From Akkermansiaceae bacterium (GTDB taxonomy: Bacteria; Verrucomicrobiota; Verrucomicrobiia; Verrucomicrobiales; Akkermansiaceae), in NCBI GenBank assembly GCA_905181965.1, contig CAJIZY010000003.1, positions 124,001-188,000 on the forward strand: a stretch of 64,000 nucleotides of DNA, given 5' to 3'. A program made the position numbers and the translations under genes. Every line of letters begins with the position of its first letter. Within the stretch, counting starts at the first letter, position 1. The notes under the pieces were generated by a model. It saw only the letters and a program-made list of their open reading frames with translations, made no database searches and had not been told where the DNA came from. Below, piece by piece: positions 17,121-24,510 of this stretch.

Positions 17121-20102
17121 TTGGAGGAAATGGAACTCATGCTCGTCTTTGCTTCTGACAAAAATCGCGCAGTTTCAGGGAATCAACTGCACACCAATTT
17201 TAAGCTCTCCTCAAATGGGGAATATCTCGCTCTTGTCGAGCCCAATGGCTTGACCATCCACGATGAGATTGCTCCATCCTACCCTCCCCAGTATGTGGGC
17301 AGCTCCTATGGTCGTCTCGCAGATAACAGCTCGGGTTACTTTTCCGAATCTACGCCGGACGCAGAAAACGGCACCACGACTTTCAGCGGTTTCGTTGAAG
17401 AAGAAGTTCTAGCCGATATCCCGCGCGGATTCTACGACGCCCCATTTTTGGTCGGACTCAGCAGCTCCGATTCCGCTCTAGCCATTCGCTACACGACGAA
17501 CGGATCTCCCCCCACCGCGTCCACGGGAACGGTTTACAGCACTCCGATTCCCATCAAATCTACAACCATCCTCCGAGCTGCTGCTTTTCGCCCCGGAGAA
17601 ACACCGCGAAAAATCACCACGGTCACCTACCTCTTCCTTGATGACATCATCAACCAACCCTCCTCCCCTTCTGGTTACCCTTCCATCTGGCAACCCGGCA
17701 CAAGCGCTGACTATGCCATGACTTCAAGCGTTGCTCCTGACAAAGATATTATCGATGCCCTCATGGCTCTTCCAACAATCTCAGTTGCCATGCCCATCGA
17801 CGATCTTTTCAACAACAATACTAACCCCGCTACCGGGGGCATTTATGCAAACTCGACCATCGCCCGCGGTTTCCCTTGGGAACGCGCCTGCTCAGCGGAA
17901 TTCTTTGGATTCCCACACGGCCAAGAACTACAGATTGACTGCGGGATGCGCGTCTTCGGGAATGCCAGCCGCTGGACCTCCCGCCCGAAACACAATCTCC
18001 GTCTCGTCTTCCGCTCGGCCTATGGCCCCTCTGAACTCGACTTCCCAGTTTTTGGAAACGATGCCTGGCCAGACAAGGTCAATAGCTACCTCCTCCGTGG
18101 ACAGAATGGCGATTCATGGTTTCACCCAACTCAGAGCTCACGTAATGAAGCGCTCTATATTCGAGACCAACTCGCCCGCAGTCTCCAACTTGCGATGGAT
18201 CGCCCGGCCAATTTCCAAGAACACGTTCATCTTTACCTTAACGGAATCTACTGGGGCCTCTTCCACACTCTCGATCGTAATGAAGACAACTCGATGGCGC
18301 AGCGATTCGGCGGCGCGAAAGAGGATTGGGACGTCATCAAATCTTCACGGACAAATGGCATGGAAGCGATCGACGGTGATCTTGCCGCCTGGAATGCCAT
18401 GCTCACCCAGGCTGAAGCCGGGCTCGCCGGAACAACAGAATATGCCGCGATGGAACAACTGATCGATATCGACAACCTGATCGATTACCTCCTCGTCAAC
18501 TTCTACGATGGCAATACCGACTGGGATGATAACAACTTCCAGGCAGCGCGGAGAAAAACAGGCAATGACCGCTGGCGCATCTTCGTATGGGACTCTGAAC
18601 GTACCTTCCGCGGTGCCTCTGATAATCAAACCAACAAGAATTTCGCAAACCGGACTACTCGCCTCCACAAAAAGCTCCGAGACAATGCTGAGTATCGTCT
18701 GCGCTTCGCGGACCGCATTCACAGACACTTTTTCAACAACGGCGTGCTCACCCCGAGCAGCGTCGCCAACGAACTCGACAAATGGATCAACACTCTTGAA
18801 TTGCCACTGATCGCCGAGTCTGCTCGTTGGGGAGATGCGCAACAGGCCAACCCAGTTGGAATGACGCGATGGCAGACCGAAATCGACTATCAGAAAAACA
18901 CCTATCTCCCCAACCGTACTGCCACCGTCCTCAACCAATTTCAGTCACAAGACCTCTACCCGTCGGTTACAGCACCAAGCTTTAGCCAACACGGAGGAAA
19001 TGTGAGCACAGGTCTTCAGCTTACCATGACCGCACCCGCTGGCACGATCTATTACACGCTCGACGGAAGCGACCCCCGTGATTTCACCATCACGAGCCCG
19101 AACATTTCCGCAAGCGCACTCAAATATAACCCGAACATAAGCCCCGTGATTGTATCCTCGACTCACGCCAAAGCACGCGTCTTGTCAGGAGCAACTTGGA
19201 GCGCACTCAATGAGGCCTCCTTTTTTGTCGACGCTATTCCCGCCGACAGCACTAACCTCGTCATTTCTGAACTCAACTACCATCCACAAAGCGACGACGA
19301 TGCCGTGGAGTTCATCGAACTCATGAATATTGGCAATAATGCTATCGATCTTAGCGGAGTAGAATTCATCCGCGGAGATACTTTTAACTTTGATCAAAAT
19401 AGCACCCTCTCCATCCCTATTCTCGCCCCGGAAGAGCGGATTGTGCTCGTTGGAAAATCCGCTGACTTTGCCATCGAATATCCTGGAATTCCCATCGCCG
19501 GAGAATTCATTGGCGACCTCTCCAACACCGGCGAAAACATCACCCTCCTCGCCGCTGACGGAAGCACTATCAAGGACTTCCGCTACAACGACAAACTCCC
19601 TTGGCCGACCAGCCCCGACGGCACAGGCTTAACCCTTGTGCTTATCGCTCCCGACAAAAACCCTGACCCTCAACTCTCGACCTCCTGGCGCTCCAGCGCC
19701 GCCAGAGGAGGTAACCCCACTACTAGCGACGCCCTTTTCTTCACTGGAGACCCTACCGCCGACTTGGATTCCGATGGCATGACTGCTCTCCTCGAATACG
19801 CTCTCGGCACTGACGATTCCGCTCACAATCAAGCCAACAACATTTACGATCTCACTGGTTCGCAAAATAATCTCACCTTCGTCTTACAGCGAAACCTCAG
19901 TGCCGATGACACCATTGTTGCCCTTCAAACTTCCTCTGACCTTCAAACCTGGGTCAGCGCTGATGGACTTCTCGAGTTGAGCAAGGAAGAAAACCTCGGC
20001 AACGGCAACGCCCGCTTCATATGGTCCCTCCGACCTTCCACCGAAACCGGAACTCAGCTCTTTGTCCGTCTCAAGGTCGAATTAAGAACATCGCCAAAAT
20101 AA
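17121..20102 (+). CDS. CotH/lamin-tail surface protein, 3' part of the same frameshifted gene
   Basis: This frame carries the rest of the giant protein (993 residues as read). In order: the end of the first lamin-tail domain (LVFASDKNRAVSG), a chitobiase C-terminal-like domain (IRYTTNGSPPTASTG), a CotH kinase domain (about 230-560: GMRVFGNASRWTSRPKHNLRL, LYLNGIYWGLFHTLDRNED, NTDWDDNNFQAAR, IFVWDSERTF), a second chitobiase-like domain (TIYYTLDGSDPRD), a second lamin-tail domain (LVISELNYHPQ, DDAVEFIELMNIG), a D-x-D-x-D-G-x-x-x-L-L-E-Y-A-L-G linker, and the shared C-terminal module ending LFVRLKVE. The second frameshift is near 17124-17134. The ATG at 17121 is not a true start; the gene begins at 15964. 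Probable cell-surface location. Confidence 0.82.
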   Translation: MEEMELMLVFASDKNRAVSGNQLHTNFKLSSNGEYLALVEPNGLTIHDEIAPSYPPQYVGSSYGRLADNSSGYFSESTPDAENGTTTFSGFVEEEVLADIPRGFYDAPFLVGLSSSDSALAIRYTTNGSPPTASTGTVYSTPIPIKSTTILRAAAFRPGETPRKITTVTYLFLDDIINQPSSPSGYPSIWQPGTSADYAMTSSVAPDKDIIDALMALPTISVAMPIDDLFNNNTNPATGGIYANSTIARGFPWERACSAEFFGFPHGQELQIDCGMRVFGNASRWTSRPKHNLRLVFRSAYGPSELDFPVFGNDAWPDKVNSYLLRGQNGDSWFHPTQSSRNEALYIRDQLARSLQLAMDRPANFQEHVHLYLNGIYWGLFHTLDRNEDNSMAQRFGGAKEDWDVIKSSRTNGMEAIDGDLAAWNAMLTQAEAGLAGTTEYAAMEQLIDIDNLIDYLLVNFYDGNTDWDDNNFQAARRKTGNDRWRIFVWDSERTFRGASDNQTNKNFANRTTRLHKKLRDNAEYRLRFADRIHRHFFNNGVLTPSSVANELDKWINTLELPLIAESARWGDAQQANPVGMTRWQTEIDYQKNTYLPNRTATVLNQFQSQDLYPSVTAPSFSQHGGNVSTGLQLTMTAPAGTIYYTLDGSDPRDFTITSPNISASALKYNPNISPVIVSSTHAKARVLSGATWSALNEASFFVDAIPADSTNLVISELNYHPQSDDDAVEFIELMNIGNNAIDLSGVEFIRGDTFNFDQNSTLSIPILAPEERIVLVGKSADFAIEYPGIPIAGEFIGDLSNTGENITLLAADGSTIKDFRYNDKLPWPTSPDGTGLTLVLIAPDKNPDPQLSTSWRSSAARGGNPTTSDALFFTGDPTADLDSDGMTALLEYALGTDDSAHNQANNIYDLTGSQNNLTFVLQRNLSADDTIVALQTSSDLQTWVSADGLLELSKEENLGNGNARFIWSLRPSTETGTQLFVRLKVELRTSPK

Positions 20103-20159
20103 GATTCATTAATCAATAGGATCTCCCTTCCCACCGCTATGTGATCGGCCCAGTATCAA

Positions 20160-20187
20160 CTTCCCCTTTTGATGAGAGTAAATTCCC
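20160..20187 (+). repeat. 28-base intergenic motif, divergent copy
   Basis: CTTCCC, then a variable middle, then AGTAAATTCC with the same spacing as copies 1 and 2; about 18 of 28 positions match copy 1. It lies 57 bases after the CotH gene stop, in a convergent gap with no rightward gene start nearby, which argues against a simple promoter role. Confidence 0.35.
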
Positions 20188-20291
20188 AGTAGCGAGGTCA
20201 GTTTAAGCCCCGTTAATTTAGGGTTACCCCCCCACTTTAGGAGTCCTTCATATCCCCCGCGATGGGAGAACCAAAATTGTAGATGTATCGC

Positions 20292-21303
20292 TTAAATTAC
20301 CCCACGATTTTTAAGGTTGTTAAGACGTCGGACCGTGTCAACAAGCCCATCGACCACCACCTCAATATAAGTTCGCCCCATCGTGGTATCGACTCCATGA
20401 CCAGGCACCAGCTCGCGAAGCTCGGCAAAAGCTTGGTCGTCATGGCGGAATAACTCAACGAACGCGCTAGGGAGTTTCCCAGTTTCCGCGTTGGCCCTAA
20501 GGAGCGCACTTACCCAACCATCGTCAGAAGAAAGGCATCCACGAGTTGTAGGCGCAGAACAATGAAATGGTCCGATCTGATCATTCGCTCCCATTTCAAA
20601 AATAATTTGTTCATTTTCAGCCATCGAGAGTCCAGAGTCCCCACAGTGCGCGGCGTCGATGAGCGCCCTGAAAAATGGACGACCAACTTTTTCATTCAAA
20701 CCATCAAGAATTGGTCGAATTTTCTCAAGTGAAGTGAATGTCGCAAATTCTCCAGGGCGTAAAAATTCGAGGTTCCAGTTCTTAACACATGAATTTGCAA
20801 GATCTGCCTCTTGGAATGCTCGAAGGTGGAGTTTGATATTCTGTTTGACTCTATCTTGGAAATCATTGTCGTCAGAAGGAGATGTTCCCTCCATCCATGG
20901 CTCAATTGAAGTAGAATTGATTTCAGTTGTATGATTACGTTTAGCAGCCTCAATATTGTGGAGCAGCTGGGCAACGGCCTCATCTTCATCCTCTGACAGG
21001 CCTCCGAAGAGCTGCTCCTAATTGGGGCTCGATATTCAGTTCACGGAGATGCGCAATTAGCGCATCTTTCTCCGAAGGCAAGGTGTTTCCAAATGAAAGG
21101 AGTTGAATGAGATCAACTCTAACGGGGGAAAGCTCTAGAAGTTTCTTTGTTCCGGAAACCACGACAAATTCTCCATCTTCATCTCGTGGGAGCAAACCCT
21201 CCCCGTTTGGAACTAAAGCCTCAAGAACACCAAGGTGAGTCCCAAGAATTCCCAATTTAATCCCAGAAATATTTTCGATCTTTCCCAGCTTCATCCCCGA
21301 CAA
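20292..21303 (-). pseudogene. TIM-barrel sugar isomerase-like protein, frameshifted
   Basis: Two reading frames join into one protein of about 336 residues. The first frame (ATG at 21303) runs to about 21018 (KKLLELSPVRVDLIQLLSFG, LRELNIEPQL). The next frame continues without an ATG as EQLFGGLSEDEDEAVAQLL, then NLEFLRPGEFATFTSLEK, LIDAAHCGDSGLSMAENE, FHCSAPTTRGCLSSDDGW and PGHGVDTTMGRTY. The His and Asp blocks and the alternating hydrophobic strands suggest a TIM-barrel isomerase/epimerase, but I cannot name the family with confidence. A stop (TAG) lies just upstream of EQLF in the second frame; removing one G from the AGGAG at 21014-21018 would restore one frame. It may be a sequencing error or a dead gene. 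Confidence 0.6.
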
Positions 21304-21370
21304 CCTAGAGATGGTTTAAGTCGAGGTCCAACCTGTTATTACGCTCACATCCCTAAATTTAAGTTTATAC

Positions 21371-22432
21371 ATGAATCTTCAGATCCTTATCCTTAAGAAG
21401 GATAAGATTGGCTCAGTGGGTATTTTTTCTTCTCAAAGCGAGTCGCTTTTTGCTATTTCCTTTAACTCAGAAAGCCTAAAAACAAGCACCTCCTCCCATT
21501 TGATCATAAAAAAACTATCCAGATCCAAGAATGAGTCTTTTGAATTCAGGGCTCTTCTTAGCATCGCAAAAATCGGAATCATTTTGGGATCTTTAAATCC
21601 CGCACAGGCAACAATCCTCATTGGGGGAGATATCCTGAACGGGAATCTAAATGCTGGTAATGCAGACGGAGACACAACTGACGATAACTTTCAATCAACT
21701 CCCGACTGGGTCAATGTGGCTGGCGCTCAAACCATGCAATGCACCCGGACGAATTTAACTTCTCCAGATAGCACTCGCAATGCCGTCTTATCCCTAAGTG
21801 GCGATCGTAATTTTGGATCCGAATTCGGCCCTGACGGCTACACCATTAAAGCGGGTGATGAGTTTGATATCCAATATGAATGGCGCGATGCCTACAATTG
21901 GAACGACGCTTTAGACAATGTCACCGTCACTCTTTTCACGACAGATGATGATACGATAGAAGGCAATGCCACCCCTCTAGTGGTCGACCTCTCTGGACTA
22001 AGCACGACCAATAACACCTACGAAACTGTCAATCATGATGGGGTCTACATCGCCACAGCTGACGATGCTGGAAAAAAACTTTTTCTAGTTTTTGCAGGAC
22101 AGGCCGGTGAAGGAGGTGACACAAACGGATTTGCTCGATTTGATAATCTTGTCGTGGAAGTAAATCCTTCTTCGACCGTTACACTTCTCATTACAGAGAT
22201 TCAATATCTACCTGAAACATCAGAGTTGACTTTAACTTGGCCTAAAACTAACTCCTCCTCTTACCGAGTTAAATACTCCACTGACCTCATAGACTGGAGT
22301 AATGAATTGGATGACGAAGTCCTTAGCGAGAGTGATGAAAAACCCGGGGATCCATCACAAATCACCGTTACGTTTTCACTTTTTGAGGGGATTAAGAACC
22401 AAAAATATTTGTTCTTTAGAGTCGAAGGGTAG
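21371..22432 (+). CDS. Secreted protein with shared C-terminal module
   Basis: A 353-residue reading frame whose first 50 residues are polar; a hydrophobic signal-like stretch only appears at about residues 60-85 (IAKIGIILGSLNPAQA). The true start is therefore probably an internal non-ATG codon, such as a TTG near 21500. The mature part (from ATILIGGDILNGN) is an acidic beta-rich domain with a jelly-roll look (TIKAGDEFDIQYEW, GKKLFLVFAGQ, ARFDNLVVEV), similar to carbohydrate-binding folds. The end is the shared module (LTLTW, YRVKYSTDLIDW, LFFRVEG). Function unknown. A hairpin with a T-rich tail follows at 22503. Confidence 0.75.
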   Translation: MNLQILILKKDKIGSVGIFSSQSESLFAISFNSESLKTSTSSHLIIKKLSRSKNESFEFRALLSIAKIGIILGSLNPAQATILIGGDILNGNLNAGNADGDTTDDNFQSTPDWVNVAGAQTMQCTRTNLTSPDSTRNAVLSLSGDRNFGSEFGPDGYTIKAGDEFDIQYEWRDAYNWNDALDNVTVTLFTTDDDTIEGNATPLVVDLSGLSTTNNTYETVNHDGVYIATADDAGKKLFLVFAGQAGEGGDTNGFARFDNLVVEVNPSSTVTLLITEIQYLPETSELTLTWPKTNSSSYRVKYSTDLIDWSNELDDEVLSESDEKPGDPSQITVTFSLFEGIKNQKYLFFRVEG

Positions 22433-22502
22433 TCTTCCTCCACTTTAGAAAGTCACACAAAGCTAACAGCGTTTTGTGGCCCTATTGGAATCTACGTAAC
22501 CA

Positions 22503-22540
22503 TTACTGGCTGAAGCACAACTTCACCCAGTAACGCTTTT
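22503..22540 (+). terminator. Probable intrinsic terminator after the 21371 gene
   Basis: A near-perfect hairpin: TTACTGG (22503-22509) pairs with CCAGTAA (22527-22533), and the inner GAAG (22512-22515) pairs with CTTC (22521-22524) around a 5-base loop. CGCTTTT follows. It lies 70 bases after the stop codon and before the glycoside hydrolase gene. Confidence 0.5.
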
Positions 22541-22678
22541 AATCTTCTGAGACAGCCGTGATAGAAACGGTCGCAATTTTTCAACTCTCTCCCGCCATAA
22601 TAACAACTCTGCTATTGGGGGTGCCAACGATAATCATTTGACCGCCTGATCTGGGCATGCAATTTTATGCATCGCCCT

Positions 22679-24454
22679 ATGAAAGCCTTTCCCATCCTCT
22701 CTTGCTTTTTTCTGCTTTCTGTTTCGCTTCCAGCCGAAAAAGTCACCATCCAGAAAATAGGTGGAAAAGCCACCTTGCTCGTCGAAGGTGAACCCTTTCA
22801 GGTTCATGGCGTAGGTGGCGATGGGGATTTAGGAAAACTTAAGGCAAGCGGTGGAAATTCGGTAAGAACTTGGGGTATCGATAAAAACACCCAAGCCATT
22901 CTCGACGATGCCCATACCAAAGGAATCAAAGTAGCCCTCGGCTTCTGGCTTGGCCACGAACGCCATGGCTTCAGCTACAATGATTGGGACTCTAATGTGA
23001 ACCAAGCCGAGAGTCTCTTCGCGGCTGTTAAAAAATACAAAGATCACCCAGCCCTCCTTCTTTGGGGGCTCGGAAACGAAATGGAAGGATTCGAAAAATC
23101 TTCCAACCCCGCTATTTATACTCAGATCGAATATCTAGCTCGTAAGGTAAAGCAGATCGACCCACACCATCCTATCATGACGGTCACGGCTGAGATCGGG
23201 AAAAAGCAGATCGACGGGCTCAATCGCTTCTGCCCAAGCGTCGATATTCACGGAATCAATTCCTACGGTGGCGGACCTTCGCTTCCCAAGCGCTATCGCG
23301 ACGGCGGCGGAGTGAAACCTTACCTCATCACTGAGTTCGGCCCTGCAGGAACTTGGGAGCGACCTAAAAATAAATGGGATATGCCAGACGAAATCACGAG
23401 CACCCAGAAAGCTGCTGCTTATCGTAAATCATACGAAGCTTTCACCGCTGACCCGCTCTGTCTCGGTAGCTTTGCCTTCATGTGGGGGACAAAACAAGAG
23501 GCCTCTGCGACTTGGTTTGGTATGCTCCTCTCGACCGGTGAAAAAACAGCTTCGGTCGATGAGCTCACTCAGCTTTGGACTGGCAAAGCCGCCAAAAATC
23601 TCTGCCCTGTCATCGAGTCACTTGAGCTCGGGCAGCCAAATGAAGAGCTCGATCCCGGATCGACTATCACTGTAAACCTCAAAGCCACCGATCCCGAAAA
23701 CGACCCGCTTGATGTGCAATGGATCCTTACTGAAGACTGGAAGGAAGTGGCTGAAGGTGGAGATTTCCGCGTGGCCCCACCAAAGTTCCCTAAAGCAATC
23801 CTTCCCGGAACAACGGGCGAACAAGCTAAGATTAAACTTCCCAAAGGCGGTGGCACTTACCGCATCTACGCCTTTATCCGAGATGGTAAGGGCTCTGCTG
23901 CGACCGGTAATATTTCCATCAAAATCAAAGGTGAGCGTAAGCCCATTCCGGCTGAATCGCTCGACACTCCCGTGGAAATTACCGGTGCTTCACAAAATGG
24001 GCCCTGGGCTGCGAGTGGCTGGATGGGCAACACAGCTCAACTAAGAATGGACGAAGCCTCGACCGAGAATCCGAAAGTCGGGAAAGAGTGCACTAAGATT
24101 AGCTTTCAAAGCGAATCCGGCTGGGCAGGTGTGGTATGGCAGCACCCCGCTGGTGATTGGGGTGATACTCCCGGCGGCTTTGATCTCACCGGCGCATCCA
24201 AACTTAGTTTCTGGGCGCGCGGCGCAGAAGGAGGCGAGAAAGTTAGCATCGGCATCGGAAACATCGGAAACGATAAGCGTTACCACGATACTTTCAGCGG
24301 AAAAAAAGATCTCACCCTCACCGGCGAATGGCAACAATTCAAAATCGATCTCACTGGCAAAAATCTTACCCGTATCAAGTCGGCCCTCTACTTTACTACG
24401 AGCTCGGATGGCAAGCCACAGACCTTCTTCCTTGATGGCGTGATCATTCAGTAG
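22679..24454 (+). CDS. Exported glycoside hydrolase with GH2-like TIM barrel
   Basis: About 591 residues from the ATG at 22679 (a second ATG four codons upstream, at 22667, is also possible). A signal peptide (MKAFPILSCFFLLSVSLPA) leads to a TIM-barrel domain like that of GH2 and beta-glucanosyltransferases: VRTWGIDKNT, the acid/base Glu in WGLGNEMEG (E138 counted from 22667) and the nucleophile in ITEFGPAG (E223). A beta domain (about 320-430) and a C-terminal carbohydrate-binding-like jelly roll (about 435-595: LSFWARGAEGGEKVSIGIG, GEWQQFKIDLTG) follow. It should cleave or remodel a beta-glycan outside the cytoplasm. The exact family is not certain. It is convergent with the propeller gene. 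Confidence 0.85.
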   Translation: MKAFPILSCFFLLSVSLPAEKVTIQKIGGKATLLVEGEPFQVHGVGGDGDLGKLKASGGNSVRTWGIDKNTQAILDDAHTKGIKVALGFWLGHERHGFSYNDWDSNVNQAESLFAAVKKYKDHPALLLWGLGNEMEGFEKSSNPAIYTQIEYLARKVKQIDPHHPIMTVTAEIGKKQIDGLNRFCPSVDIHGINSYGGGPSLPKRYRDGGGVKPYLITEFGPAGTWERPKNKWDMPDEITSTQKAAAYRKSYEAFTADPLCLGSFAFMWGTKQEASATWFGMLLSTGEKTASVDELTQLWTGKAAKNLCPVIESLELGQPNEELDPGSTITVNLKATDPENDPLDVQWILTEDWKEVAEGGDFRVAPPKFPKAILPGTTGEQAKIKLPKGGGTYRIYAFIRDGKGSAATGNISIKIKGERKPIPAESLDTPVEITGASQNGPWAASGWMGNTAQLRMDEASTENPKVGKECTKISFQSESGWAGVVWQHPAGDWGDTPGGFDLTGASKLSFWARGAEGGEKVSIGIGNIGNDKRYHDTFSGKKDLTLTGEWQQFKIDLTGKNLTRIKSALYFTTSSDGKPQTFFLDGVIIQ

Positions 24455-24510
24455 CGTGATTCTCGAGGAGCCCCCTAATCCTCGCCCAAGGGAAAATACA
24501 TTTCACGAAT

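Noticed and set aside
15964-20102. Programmed ribosomal frameshifting as the cause of the CotH gene breaks
   Set aside because: No slippery heptamer with a downstream pseudoknot was seen at either site, and two events in 190 bases make this unlikely.
24464-24484. Hairpin CGAGGA / TCCTCG in the convergent gap after the glycoside hydrolase
   Set aside because: Only six pairs and no T-run on either strand, so not called a terminator.
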